Shown here piece by piece: positions 10,664 to 19,965 of a stretch of DNA of 64,000 bases; positions within the stretch are counted from its first letter, which is position 1; the number at the start of each line of letters is the position of its first letter. This stretch comes from CAIYUC01 sp963682005 (GTDB lineage: Bacteria; Bacteroidota; Bacteroidia; Bacteroidales; FEN-979): the NCBI GenBank assembly GCA_963682005.1, contig OY820914.1, positions 2,976,001 through 3,040,000 on the forward strand, written 5' to 3'. The notes beneath the pieces were generated by a model, which was not told the DNA's origin, made no database searches, and saw only the letters and a program-made list of their open reading frames with translations. Position numbers and translations under genes: made by a program.

Positions 10664-12973
10664 GTGAAGACTCTATTTAGGAATGAATTTCCTGTATCTG
10701 TTAAACAGTTTGTTTTTCTTCTTCTGTTTCTAATTTCTTTCTTGTCTTCTTCGGTAAAGGCCGATAATGCTCCGGTTACTTATGCCGGAGTGATTGTTAA
10801 TGCCACAACTACCCCTGGGGGTACTATTGTCCCTGTTACTGTCACCAATTTTGTCAATATTGGCTGGTTAACTCTTACCTTAAAATATGATACGACGAAA
10901 ATTAGGTATATTGGGTTTACCCCCAATAACGCCTTTTCAGGGATGACCGTGACTAAAACAACTGCAGGTACTCAAGCCAGGCTTTTAATATCATGGACGA
11001 GTGCAACAGGCATCACTTTGCCGGATTTGACACATTTACTGGATTTGACTTTTACATATAAAGCGGGCACTGCTTCTCTGTCCTGGGGTTATACCAGCGG
11101 TTTGGTCTGCCAGTACAAGAAATATATCGGAGGTACACTTGTGGTTTGCTCGGATACACCCAAGGGATCTTTCTATATCAATGGAGGGGTTTCTTACCGG
11201 GGAGCACCAATTGTAACGGCTCCTGTAATCAATAATGCAGTCCCAGGATCGTATGTCATTCCGATAAAAGTCAATAATCTTACAACAATTTCGGCAATTT
11301 CGCTGAATCTCGAATATGATTCTACTGTCCTTACATTTACAGGATATACGGCTAATTCAGTCTTTGGTAGCTACTTCCCTGTAAGTTCTGTCCCTGGGTC
11401 ACAGGGAAAGAAGTTAATCGTGATCGGTTGGTACGGCTCATCTGTAAGCCTTGCAAATGGCAGCACCCTCGTTTCTCTTAATTTTGCATATACAAATATC
11501 CATGCTGGATATTCTGCGCTTAACTGGTACGAAAATGGACCCTCTTGTGAGTTTGTTGATGGATCAACCGGAAGTGTACTTCTAGATTCACCTACTACTG
11601 ATTATTATAAAAACGGATTGATCTATAGCTCAAATCAATTTGCAGCTCAAACCTGGTTGCCTGTAATAACGAATGCTGGTACTACACCCGGTGGCGTTTC
11701 TGTACCTGTTAATGTTTCGGGTTTCATAAATATAAAATCATTTAATCTGTCATTTGATTATGACACCACAAGTTTGTCCTACAATGGATTCGTTCCAAAT
11801 ACGCTATTTGGATCATCATTAACAGTCACCAATACATTGGCAGGCACCAGTGGCAGGAGATTGATCAGTATTTCATGGACTGGATCATCCCCTCAAACCT
11901 TAGCGGATGGCAGTGCACTGGCCACACTTTCTTTCACCTATAAAATTGGAACTACATCACTTACCTGGGTTACTGATGCAACATCCTGCCGGTTCAATGA
12001 TCCTATTGGAAATGCCTATTATGATTTGCCCAAACTAACTTATTATCGGGATGGACTTGTAGGGTCTCATGTTGCACCATTAATAGCTGCCTGGTATGCC
12101 ACGCCAGGTGTTGGACAACAGGTTGCAATTCCGGTTAAGATCTTTAACTTTTTAAATATTTCGTCGTTTACCTTGACCCTTGATTACGATCCGGGGGTCT
12201 TAACTTATCAAAATGCAATTCTTGTTCCGGGGATTGGAGGAACATTTTCTGCAATTACCTCGGGGCTTGGACGACTTATACTATCCTGGAATGGATCGCC
12301 TGCTTCTCTTCCGGATAGCAGCATACTGGCCAACCTCACTTTTTTATACGGGAATGGAGGTAGTACGCCTTTAGCTTGGTTTGATGATGGTAATTCTTGT
12401 AAGTACATGCAGGGAGGTTCACCAACGGCCCTGTATGACCTTCCCAAGACTAATTATTATATTAACGGCTATGTTGGCCCAAACCCGCTTGTTGCTGATT
12501 TCACTGTAAACAATGCTTTGCCTGAAATTAATTCAATAGTGACATTTTTGGATTTGACAACAGGAACTCCTTCGAATTGGTTTTGGAATATTTCACCGTC
12601 AACCTGGTTCTATGTAAACGGAACAAATGCATCCTCCCAAAACCCGAAAGTGCAATTTACGATGAACGGAGCATATACAATCTCTCTTACGGTAACAAGG
12701 GCTAATGCAGCTGGGATAAAGATTAAAGGATCATATTTGCATGTTGGTACTCCAGGTCTCTGGACAGGAACATTATCTTCAGACTGGAGTGCTGTTTCTA
12801 ACTGGCATAATTTTATGGTACCCACGAGTAGCACAGATGTAGTTATTCCGGAAGTGGGGTCCTTTTCTCCTTCTTTTATCGGAGATTTTATAATTGGGGT
12901 ACACTGTAAAACGATAACACTCTCAGGACCATCATCTACATTGACGATAACCGGTAACCTGATAGTTAACTAG
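10664..12973 (+). CDS. Secreted protein with four cohesin-like units and a PKD domain
   Basis: 769 residues from a GTG start 21 bases after the previous stop; there is no better start before the signal peptide (LLLFLISFLSSSVKA). Four cohesin-like units (about 36-185, 188-325, 330-467, 470-610) show the same plan as the upstream neighbour: NAPVTYAG-like opening, IxxxxLxLxYD core, SC(E/K)(F/Y) motif and YYxNG tail. A PKD domain (about 612-700) and the same short WTG...NW tail close the protein, again without a T9SS domain. The two genes are clearly tandem paralogues that differ by one cohesin-like unit and are probably co-transcribed. Confidence 0.84.
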   Translation: MKTLFRNEFPVSVKQFVFLLLFLISFLSSSVKADNAPVTYAGVIVNATTTPGGTIVPVTVTNFVNIGWLTLTLKYDTTKIRYIGFTPNNAFSGMTVTKTTAGTQARLLISWTSATGITLPDLTHLLDLTFTYKAGTASLSWGYTSGLVCQYKKYIGGTLVVCSDTPKGSFYINGGVSYRGAPIVTAPVINNAVPGSYVIPIKVNNLTTISAISLNLEYDSTVLTFTGYTANSVFGSYFPVSSVPGSQGKKLIVIGWYGSSVSLANGSTLVSLNFAYTNIHAGYSALNWYENGPSCEFVDGSTGSVLLDSPTTDYYKNGLIYSSNQFAAQTWLPVITNAGTTPGGVSVPVNVSGFINIKSFNLSFDYDTTSLSYNGFVPNTLFGSSLTVTNTLAGTSGRRLISISWTGSSPQTLADGSALATLSFTYKIGTTSLTWVTDATSCRFNDPIGNAYYDLPKLTYYRDGLVGSHVAPLIAAWYATPGVGQQVAIPVKIFNFLNISSFTLTLDYDPGVLTYQNAILVPGIGGTFSAITSGLGRLILSWNGSPASLPDSSILANLTFLYGNGGSTPLAWFDDGNSCKYMQGGSPTALYDLPKTNYYINGYVGPNPLVADFTVNNALPEINSIVTFLDLTTGTPSNWFWNISPSTWFYVNGTNASSQNPKVQFTMNGAYTISLTVTRANAAGIKIKGSYLHVGTPGLWTGTLSSDWSAVSNWHNFMVPTSSTDVVIPEVGSFSPSFIGDFIIGVHCKTITLSGPSSTLTITGNLIVN

Positions 12974-13092
12974 CCATCTGGAAATTTTAAGTCCTCTCTC
13001 TGGAATATAGTTAACCCAGAAGTGAGTGATTAAACTTTTTCCTAACCCGTTAGAATTGTTGGTTTTCAGCCCCGGGATTCTTTGTTAATTCT

Positions 13093-13100
13093 TATCTTTG
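13093..13100 (+). promoter_or_regulatory. Possible Bacteroidota -7 promoter box
   Basis: TATCTTTG fits the TAnnTTTG consensus and lies 22 bases before the start at 13123. No TTTG element is found at the usual distance upstream, so this is a weak call. Confidence 0.3.
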
Positions 13101-13122
13101 TATTTCTCCACAAATTTGCTGT

Positions 13123-15144
13123 ATGGAAGTGTATACCAGATTGAGAAAACAATATGTGTCTTGGAAATGGCCATTTTCTATTCTGGCTTGTTGCATTTTT
13201 TTCCAGATGTCATTGCCTCTTCTATCTCAAAATGCACCGGTCACAACAGTGGCAACTTTGTCTGGTGCTTTACCCGGAACAATTAATGTTCCTGTAACAG
13301 TCACGAATTTTACAAATATCGGGGCTGTTTCACTTGCCCTTGATTATAATTATTCAATTCTGCAATATGATCAAGGGATCCCTAACCCAATTTTTCCAAC
13401 GATGGCTTCAGGTGATTTTGATTTGGGGAATGGCAACCATAGAATTTCAATCGGATGGTATGGGGGCAACACATCCCTCCCGGCCGGAAGTACTTTGATA
13501 ACGCTATCATTCTCCTACATAGCAGGAACCTCACAACTTACCTGGTTTGATAACGGCCCATCCTGTGAATATGTTGGCGAAAGTGGTAATGTCCTTAACG
13601 ATACTCCCACATCTACATATTACATCAATGGTTTGGTCTGCGGGGGTCTCCAGGTTCCGGGTTTAATATCTGGAGCAAATTCAGTTTGCCAGGGTCAAAC
13701 AGGTGTTACCTACACGGTTGACCCGATCCCTGGTGTTACCAGCTATCATTGGAACGTGCCGCCTGGAGCTGCAATCATAAATGGAAATGCATCAAATTCC
13801 ATTACGGTTGATTTTAGCGTAGTTGCGGTAAATGGCTCCATTACTGTATGTGGCGTCAATGAGTGTGGAAATGGTCCGGCATCAACTTTACCTGTTACGG
13901 TCAACCTTCTGCCGATCGCAAATGCTGGTATGGATGTTACAATTCCCTACGGAACAAGCACCACTTTGCATGCATCTTCAGGTGGTACCGGTACATTCTC
14001 TTATCATTGGTCCCCGGAGAATCTCCTGATCAACCCGGATATTCAAAATCCCCAGACAGTTGTCTTAACTTCAACGACCATCTTTACACTGGTCGTAACA
14101 AATGTTTCTTCTTCCTGTCAAAATTCAGATGAGGTTATTGTTTCAATAACAGGAGGGCCCTTGTCAATAAATCCAATCGCTATTCCGGATACTATTTGCC
14201 GGGAGGAAACTTCTCAACTTTATGCCAGTGCAGGAGGTGGATCTGGTTTATATACATATTCCTGGTCATGCACTCCACCAGATACCCCTCCCTGGACCTC
14301 AATTCTGCCTAATCCAGTTGTCTCACCGGATTTTTCAAAAGAATATCATTTAACTGTAAGTGATGGGTACTCATCTGTATCAGATTCAACCTCTCTATTC
14401 ATACATCAATTACCAACAGCGATGATTTCGGGTGGTGACTCTTTATGTGATGATGGTTCTGTTGCAACAATTGTAATTACATTAACAGGAAGTCCCCCAT
14501 GGACTTTCATATACTCCGATGGGATTAATTCAAATACAATCTCAAATGTAACGGTTTCACCATACGTATTTTCTACTTCATCAGCCGGACTTTATACAGT
14601 TGTTTATATTGAAGATAGCCATTGTGCCGGCAATTCATCTGGTTCTGCCGAAGTGAAGGTTTTTCCAATACCTTCTACAGCTGTGATAAGCCAGGAAGAT
14701 AACGTAATCCACTCTGATATCTGCTGCGGGAATCAATGGTATAAGGACAATGTAATTATTCCAGGTGCAACAAACCAGTCTTATACGGCTGTCGCAGATG
14801 GAAATTATTTTGATATTGTGACTCAGAATTCTTGCAGTTCAGATACTTCAAATGTTCTAAATGTTATTGTTATCGGGCTTACCCATGAGTTTCTTTCAAA
14901 TGCTTCCGTTTTCCCTAATCCCGCCTCCGATAAAATTCAGTTTGACATTCCCGGGTGTTCAGATCAAACCATATTGGTAAAAATATTCCAAGGAAATGGT
15001 ATGATGATTGCGCAGAAGAAGTTAAAGCTGATGAGTAATGGATTCTATCAAATGAATATACAGGAGCTCGTCCCAGGCTCTTATATTTTCCAAATCCTTT
15101 CATCTCATTGTTCAGGACAATTTATCCTAATGGTTCAGCATTAG
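13123..15144 (+). CDS. Secreted protein with one cohesin-like unit, Ig/PKD-like modules and a T9SS sorting domain
   Basis: 673 residues. A long N-terminal segment (MEVYTRLRKQY) precedes a hydrophobic stretch ending at LPLLSQ, so the signal peptide is about 36 residues. One cohesin-like unit (about 36-180, SCEYVGE then YYINGLV) is followed by four or five Ig/PKD-like modules rich in cysteine pairs (VCQGQ, ICREE, LCDDG). The last 85 residues carry VFPNPASDKI and end in IFQIL...FILMVQH, a type A T9SS sorting domain. It is therefore the only member of the three cohesin-like neighbours with a visible surface-attachment signal. It may anchor the others, but no interaction can be shown from sequence. 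Confidence 0.85.
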   Translation: MEVYTRLRKQYVSWKWPFSILACCIFFQMSLPLLSQNAPVTTVATLSGALPGTINVPVTVTNFTNIGAVSLALDYNYSILQYDQGIPNPIFPTMASGDFDLGNGNHRISIGWYGGNTSLPAGSTLITLSFSYIAGTSQLTWFDNGPSCEYVGESGNVLNDTPTSTYYINGLVCGGLQVPGLISGANSVCQGQTGVTYTVDPIPGVTSYHWNVPPGAAIINGNASNSITVDFSVVAVNGSITVCGVNECGNGPASTLPVTVNLLPIANAGMDVTIPYGTSTTLHASSGGTGTFSYHWSPENLLINPDIQNPQTVVLTSTTIFTLVVTNVSSSCQNSDEVIVSITGGPLSINPIAIPDTICREETSQLYASAGGGSGLYTYSWSCTPPDTPPWTSILPNPVVSPDFSKEYHLTVSDGYSSVSDSTSLFIHQLPTAMISGGDSLCDDGSVATIVITLTGSPPWTFIYSDGINSNTISNVTVSPYVFSTSSAGLYTVVYIEDSHCAGNSSGSAEVKVFPIPSTAVISQEDNVIHSDICCGNQWYKDNVIIPGATNQSYTAVADGNYFDIVTQNSCSSDTSNVLNVIVIGLTHEFLSNASVFPNPASDKIQFDIPGCSDQTILVKIFQGNGMMIAQKKLKLMSNGFYQMNIQELVPGSYIFQILSSHCSGQFILMVQH

Positions 15145-15284
15145 CACGGATTATCTTCAATTTGAATAACGGCTGATGAATTTGAGTTTACTATTCAGGT
15201 CATTTGAGAATTTATGCGCTTCGTGATTCAGGCTGCTCAAGAACAGTGGCGGAATTTCCTAATTTGTTGTCAAAAGATAAAAAA

Positions 15285-17483
15285 ATGTTTATGAGAACCT
15301 TTGTCGCAATAATCCTTATCTTTTTCTCCTACGGTGTATTAGCACAGGATGAAATTAGCAAGATTTCCCTTGAAGACATATATAAAGCACGTAAGTTTTC
15401 CACGAAAGGTGCTGGAGAAATACATTCAATGAACGATGGAGAGCACTTTAGCCAGATAAAAAATGACAGCCTAAATATATATGACTATGAAACCGGAAAA
15501 CTCTTTTTAAACGTTGTCGCCTCCAATGAATTAATTCCACCTGGTGATTCTGTTCCTGCGCCAATGAATGGTTACCAGTTTTCAAATGATGAGAACATAC
15601 TTTTGTTTTCGTGTCATGAAGAAGCAATATATCGTCGTTCGTTTAAAGCCGATTATTATATTTATTTCATTAAAACAAAAAAACTGGTTCCTCTCTCAGG
15701 TAACGGGAAACAGCGTTTAGCAACATTCTCCCCAGACGGAAAAAAGATCGCTTTTGTGAGAGATAATAATCTATTTATTAGTGAACTGGATCCAACCTCT
15801 TTGTTTGAATCCGTTGGAAAAGAGATCCAGGTTACTTTTGACGGAAAGCTAAATGCGATTATTAATGGCGCTCCTGATTGGGTTTATGAAGAAGAATTTG
15901 AATTTACCAAGGGCTATTCATGGTCTCCTGATAGTAAAAAACTTACCTACTACCGGTTTGATGAAAGTAATGTTAAGGAATATCAACTAACATTGTATGG
16001 GGCCCTATATCCTGAAAATGAGAAATATAAGTATCCGATGCCAGGAGAAAAAAACGCTGTCGTATCAGTTCACATATATGATATAAAGACTAAATCCGAT
16101 CGTAATATTAACATCGGCAAAGATCAGGATGTATATATTCCAAGAATAAAATGGACACCGAATCCCGATAACCTTGTCATCTTTAGGTTAAACCGTCATC
16201 AGAACTTTCTTGATTTGCTTCTCGTTGATGCTAATTCTGGCGATAATGATGTGATTTACCATGAAGAGAATAAGTGTTATATTGAAATAAATGACGACCT
16301 TACTTACCTGGACAAGGGAAACGGGTTCCTCCTTACCAGCGAGATGGATGGTTTTAATCATATTTACAGGTATGACAGAAAGGGAATTTTATCAAAACAG
16401 GTAACGAAGGGCGAGTGGGATGTTGTCAATATTGTCGGTGTTGACCAAATAAATCATCGGATATACTATCTTTCAAAAGAGATGTCTCCTCTCGGTGTTG
16501 TTTTGTATTCAATCGATTACGATGGAAACGGAAAGACCCGGCTTTCTGGCGAGAGTGGAACGACCAAAGTGGAATTCTCAAAAACGTTTAAGTATTATCT
16601 CAATTCATGGTCTGACATTAATACGCCACCCTTGATATCGATAAATCGGGACGGGTTACCCATCAGAACAATTCAGGATAATTCTGTTCTGAAAGAAACG
16701 ATGAGGCAGTATAATTATCGGAAAGTCTCCTTCTTTACATTTAAAACGGCAGACCAGATCGAATTACATGGTTGGATGCTTACTCCTCCCGGATTTGACC
16801 CGGGAAAAAAGTACCCTGTACTCTTTTATGTATATGGAGGTCCGGGTTCTCAGACAGTCATTGATCGTTGGGGTGGCTCCTCTGCATGGAATCAACTACT
16901 GGTCCAACGAGGTATTATTATTGTTTCAATTGATAACCGGGGAACAGGAGGTAGGGGTGAGGCATTTAAAAAGTGTACATACCTGCAGCTTGGAAATCTT
17001 GAAACAATTGATCAGATCGAAGCGGTGAAGTATCTTAGGACCCTTCCATATATTGACAGTGGGAGAATAGGGATCTGGGGTTGGAGTTACGGAGGGTTTA
17101 TGGCCCTTAACTGCCTTACAACAGGTGCAGATTTTTTTAAAATAGGAATTGCAGTAGCACCGGTCACAAATCAAAAGTACTATGATGATATCTATACTGA
17201 AAGATACATGCGAACACCTCATGAAAATCCAGATGGTTACGAAAAATATTCACCAATAAACCATGTTAAGGACCTTAAAGGGAAGTTACTTTTAATTCAT
17301 GGGATGGCTGATGATAACGTACATGCTCAAAATTCCTATGATCTGATAACAGCTTTGGTTTCAGCTAATAAGCAGTTTGACATGCAACTCTACCCCAACA
17401 GCAATCATGGCATATATAGCGGGAAGAACACAACGTATCATCTTTATAACAGGATAACGGATTTTATTTTAAACAATTTATAA
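15285..17483 (+). CDS. Dipeptidyl-peptidase IV family serine protease (S9B)
   Basis: About 732 residues from the ATG at 15285, chosen because a signal peptide (MFMRTFVAIILIFFSYGVLAQ) begins there; the frame is open further up to 15204. The N-terminal half is the beta-propeller of the DPPIV family, including the EEEFEFTKGYSWSPD region that holds the Glu-Glu pair binding the substrate N terminus. The C-terminal alpha/beta hydrolase has the nucleophile in GWSYGG (Ser601), ADDN (Asp676) and SNHG (His708). The family removes X-Pro dipeptides from peptides in the periplasm or at the surface, supporting growth on proteins. It stands alone on the + strand between the cohesin-like genes and rpsU. Confidence 0.93.
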   Translation: MFMRTFVAIILIFFSYGVLAQDEISKISLEDIYKARKFSTKGAGEIHSMNDGEHFSQIKNDSLNIYDYETGKLFLNVVASNELIPPGDSVPAPMNGYQFSNDENILLFSCHEEAIYRRSFKADYYIYFIKTKKLVPLSGNGKQRLATFSPDGKKIAFVRDNNLFISELDPTSLFESVGKEIQVTFDGKLNAIINGAPDWVYEEEFEFTKGYSWSPDSKKLTYYRFDESNVKEYQLTLYGALYPENEKYKYPMPGEKNAVVSVHIYDIKTKSDRNINIGKDQDVYIPRIKWTPNPDNLVIFRLNRHQNFLDLLLVDANSGDNDVIYHEENKCYIEINDDLTYLDKGNGFLLTSEMDGFNHIYRYDRKGILSKQVTKGEWDVVNIVGVDQINHRIYYLSKEMSPLGVVLYSIDYDGNGKTRLSGESGTTKVEFSKTFKYYLNSWSDINTPPLISINRDGLPIRTIQDNSVLKETMRQYNYRKVSFFTFKTADQIELHGWMLTPPGFDPGKKYPVLFYVYGGPGSQTVIDRWGGSSAWNQLLVQRGIIIVSIDNRGTGGRGEAFKKCTYLQLGNLETIDQIEAVKYLRTLPYIDSGRIGIWGWSYGGFMALNCLTTGADFFKIGIAVAPVTNQKYYDDIYTERYMRTPHENPDGYEKYSPINHVKDLKGKLLLIHGMADDNVHAQNSYDLITALVSANKQFDMQLYPNSNHGIYSGKNTTYHLYNRITDFILNNL

Positions 17484-17554
17484 TAAATCAATATGAATGC
17501 GTCTGACGCAGATCCAAATTAGTATTTATGGTTGAAAAGAAAGGTAAAATAATG

Positions 17555-17585
17555 TTTGGTAAAATGGAAAATAATTTTACCTTTG
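17555..17585 (+). promoter_or_regulatory. Bacteroidota-type promoter for rpsU
   Basis: TTTG (17555-17558), a 19-base spacer and TACCTTTG (17578-17585) match the TTTG / TAnnTTTG consensus of the primary sigma factor in Bacteroidota. It lies 56 bases before the rpsU start. Confidence 0.7.
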
Positions 17586-17641
17586 CACCCCTGTTTGGAA
17601 TTAAAAATTAACCATTTAACAAGAAAGCGAGTTAAAATCCA

Positions 17642-17839
17642 ATGATCATTGTACCTGTAAAAGAAGGAGAAAGCATAGATAGGGCTTTAAAAAAACTAAA
17701 AAGAAAGTTTGAGAAAACCGGCGTAGTAAAAGAACTGCGAGAGCGTCAGAAATTCACAAAACCCTCTGTGAAAAGAAGGGATTCAGTTAATCGAGCCATA
17801 TACGTTCAAAGGATTCAGCAAGATATTGAAGGCCAGTAG
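17642..17839 (+). CDS. rpsU: 30S ribosomal protein S21
   Basis: 65 residues, full length for Bacteroidota S21. The start MIIVPVKEGESIDRALKKLK and the basic RRFEK-like middle region are diagnostic. S21 sits on the 30S platform near the anti-Shine-Dalgarno end of 16S rRNA. In Bacteroidota it helps occlude that sequence, which fits the lack of Shine-Dalgarno sites upstream of most genes here. It is the first gene of rpsU-xerC-hpf, behind its own promoter. Confidence 0.96.
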   Translation: MIIVPVKEGESIDRALKKLKRKFEKTGVVKELRERQKFTKPSVKRRDSVNRAIYVQRIQQDIEGQ

Positions 17840-17945
17840 AAGGATTAACATTTTTTAAGAGGAAGAGATTTTGTTGCGGAGAAATATTTTGTATATTTAT
17901 CCGGCATTTGATTGACCACAAAATTTCCTCTTCTTTCTTTTCTTC

Positions 17946-18860
17946 ATGGAAAAAGACAAGTTTATCGCTTACTTGAAATACGAGAAACGATATTCTGCGC
18001 ATACGATTATTGCCTACGAGAACGATTTAAACCAGTTTTTTTCCTACCTGCACCTCCAATACGGTATTTCAGATATTAAAAGTGTAACACACCCATTAAT
18101 TAGATCATGGTTTGTGTCACTTTTGGAATCCGGGGTTTCTAATCGTTCAATTACCAGGAAATCCTCTTCCCTCAAGTCATTCTATAAATTTTTATCGCGG
18201 GAAAATCTTGTAGATCAGAATCCGATGAGAAAGGTTGTTTCACCAAAACTCTCAAAGCGTCTTCCGATTGTAATTGAGCAAGAGAAAATGAATTTTCTCT
18301 TGGATGAGGTTGATTTTGGAGTTGGTTTCATTGCAGCACGAGATTCTCTCATTCTTGAAATGCTTTATAACACGGGTCTTCGATTATCCGAATTAATTAA
18401 CCTGAAGGATTCAAATGTCGATTTATACGCCAAAGCAATTAAGGTGTTGGGAAAACGTAATAAAGAACGATTAATTCCGTTTTCCAATAAGCTCCTCGAA
18501 AAGATCGAGAAGTATTTGAAGGAAAAGACAACGATTAATTCTGAAAACGCCTTAGGAGACCGAAGTGAATCTGGCGAGGTTGTAAAAAATTTCTTCATTA
18601 CGGAATCTGGAAAAAAAATGTATTCGAAATTGGTTTATCGTATTGTTCATAAGTATATTGGCCAGGTTTCGACAAGTCCATATAAAAGTCCTCATGTGTT
18701 AAGGCATACTTTTGCCACCCATATCCTGAACAATGGGGCAGAATTGAATGCGGTTAAAGAGCTTTTAGGGCACGCAAATCTTTCTGCAACTCAAGTTTAC
18801 ACTCATAATACGATTGAGAAATTAAAGAGAGTTTATAAACAAGCCCATCCAAAGGCATAA
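17946..18860 (+). CDS. xerC: Tyrosine recombinase XerC/XerD-like
   Basis: 304 residues. The N-terminal SAM-like DNA-binding domain (about 1-90, RYSAHTIIAYENDL) is followed by the catalytic domain with NTGLRLSEL (first Arg), the LGKRNKERLIP beta-hairpin lysine, HVLRHTFATH (His-x-x-Arg), LLGHANLSATQVYTH (His and the nucleophilic Tyr). All catalytic residues are present. Xer recombinases resolve chromosome dimers at dif during division. Placement between rpsU and hpf is the standard Bacteroidota arrangement, so this is a housekeeping recombinase, not a mobile-element integrase. XerC rather than XerD is inferred from context. Confidence 0.9.
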   Translation: MEKDKFIAYLKYEKRYSAHTIIAYENDLNQFFSYLHLQYGISDIKSVTHPLIRSWFVSLLESGVSNRSITRKSSSLKSFYKFLSRENLVDQNPMRKVVSPKLSKRLPIVIEQEKMNFLLDEVDFGVGFIAARDSLILEMLYNTGLRLSELINLKDSNVDLYAKAIKVLGKRNKERLIPFSNKLLEKIEKYLKEKTTINSENALGDRSESGEVVKNFFITESGKKMYSKLVYRIVHKYIGQVSTSPYKSPHVLRHTFATHILNNGAELNAVKELLGHANLSATQVYTHNTIEKLKRVYKQAHPKA

Positions 18861-18874
18861 AAAAGGAGGTCAGA

Positions 18875-19174
18875 ATGAACATTAAAATCAACTCTGTCCA
18901 TTTTAAGAGTGATAAAAAATTAGATGATTTTATCAAGGAGAAATTAAGAAAAATGCCGAACCTATTTGATGGAATAATAGGGAGCGAGGTTATCTTGAAA
19001 CTTGAGAATACTGAAAACAGGGATAATAAACTTGTTGAAATCAGACTGATAATTCCAGGGTATGACTTATTCGCAAAGAAGCAATCCAAGACCTTTGAAG
19101 AGGCTACAGACCAAGCAATTGAAGCTCTGCGAAAACAACTGGTTAAGCATAAGGAAAAAATAAGAGGCTTGTAG
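18875..19174 (+). CDS. hpf: Ribosome hibernation-promoting factor (short HPF/RaiA family)
   Basis: 99 residues, beginning 14 bases after xerC behind an unusual aaaaggagg motif. The fold is the S30AE domain: MNIKINSVHF strand, a helix with DDFIKEKLRKM, and a second helix FEEATDQAIEALRKQL near the end. It binds the 30S A and P sites in stationary phase and inhibits translation. No long-HPF C-terminal dimerisation domain is present. It shares a transcript with rpsU and xerC, and a strong terminator follows it. Confidence 0.93.
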   Translation: MNIKINSVHFKSDKKLDDFIKEKLRKMPNLFDGIIGSEVILKLENTENRDNKLVEIRLIIPGYDLFAKKQSKTFEEATDQAIEALRKQLVKHKEKIRGL

Positions 19175-19195
19175 AAATCCAAGGAACAATGATGG

Positions 19196-19223
19196 GCTGT
19201 CACAACGTGACAGCTTTTTTTTT
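19196..19223 (+). terminator. Rho-independent terminator closing rpsU-xerC-hpf
   Basis: A perfect 8-bp stem (GCTGTCAC 19196-19203 with GTGACAGC 19207-19214), a 3-base loop and nine T residues. It isolates the housekeeping operon from the following surface-protein genes. Confidence 0.93.
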
Positions 19224-19287
19224 AACATATGGCATACAGGTCCATAGCATAACAAAATCATGTTATTTTTGATTTTTATCAATTAAA

Positions 19288-19318
19288 TTTGATTTTTATT
19301 TTTTTTTCTTTATATTTG
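19288..19318 (+). promoter_or_regulatory. Bacteroidota-type promoter for the small Gly/Pro-rich protein gene
   Basis: TTTG (19288-19291), 19-base spacer and TATATTTG (19311-19318), inside a very T-rich tract. It lies 48 bases before the ATG at 19367 and just after the hpf terminator, so the small gene has its own strong transcription start. Confidence 0.68.
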
Positions 19319-19366
19319 CATTTTTGATTTTGCTTTACTTAACTTTGTATAATTAAACTACGCAAC

Positions 19367-19606
19367 ATGAAAAGGATTGTTCACAAAGTATTGGTATTTC
19401 TAATATTTACTGTAATTCCTACTATCGTTACGTTCGCAGATCCTCCAGGCCCTCCGGGACCCGGCGGAGATCCCACTACAAATGGTGGAACTCCTGTAGG
19501 TGGAGCCATAGACGATGGAATAACCATATTATTAGCTTTAGGAATTGGCTACGCTGTTTACCAATTATATGAACTGAGGAAAAAAGCAAAAGCAGAGGCT
19601 GATTGA
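19367..19606 (+). CDS. Small exported protein with Pro/Gly-rich centre and C-terminal sorting-type membrane tail
   Basis: 79 residues: a signal peptide (about 1-24, ending TFADPP), a Pro/Gly-rich stretch (PPGPPGPGGDP), the motif VGGAIDDG, a single hydrophobic segment (about 52-68, ITILLALGIGYAVY) and a basic end (RKKAKAEAD). This layout resembles the Bacteroidota short proteins annotated with a PID-CTERM-type protein-sorting tail, in which P-I-D-G precedes the membrane segment; here it reads A-I-D-D-G. The mature peptide would be very short. Function unknown. It has a dedicated promoter and sits among secreted-protein genes. Confidence 0.75.
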   Translation: MKRIVHKVLVFLIFTVIPTIVTFADPPGPPGPGGDPTTNGGTPVGGAIDDGITILLALGIGYAVYQLYELRKKAKAEAD

Positions 19607-19965
19607 CAACTTTCTTCGGATATTGTAGATTATCGATTCATTACGTTAATATTTTGGAAAAGAGTTTTGTTGCTTGAATAAATGGTGAACATACATTAAG
19701 TGACATTTCCTTGTTACAAAGCGGGAAGTCTTAATATTGAATACATTAGTGTTGGTGAATTGATAACACATTTTAGGGATTTCATTGGATCAAAAATCAT
19801 TTTGTTGGAAGCTTCCTGAAGTTCTTTGAAGTTTATAGTACGGTGGAAAAGAAAAATACGTTGGATGTTGTAATTTTGAAAATGGATTTATTTGGAAATC
19901 AATAAATAAGCTCTTTGTATCTTTAATCTTACTAGGTAAATTAATAAATACTAAATCATATACTT
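19607..19965 (+). other. AT-rich intergenic region without a gene
   Basis: 359 bases with no supported ORF, hairpin or RNA gene. A weak promoter (TTTG 19891-19894, 23-base spacer, TATCTTTA 19918-19925, one mismatch) and a lone TAATTTTG at 19871-19878 may serve the gene at 19966. Confidence 0.5.

Noticed and set aside
17493..17512. Small hairpin TGCGTC/GACGCA after the DPPIV gene as a terminator
   Set aside because: The loop would be one base and there is no T run.
17946..18860. Phage or island integrase
   Set aside because: Gene sits in the conserved rpsU-xerC-hpf order and has the size and motifs of a housekeeping Xer recombinase.
18754..19203. 149-codon frame on the - strand across xerC end and hpf
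   Set aside because: Antisense to two well-supported genes and covering the hpf terminator; no protein family features.
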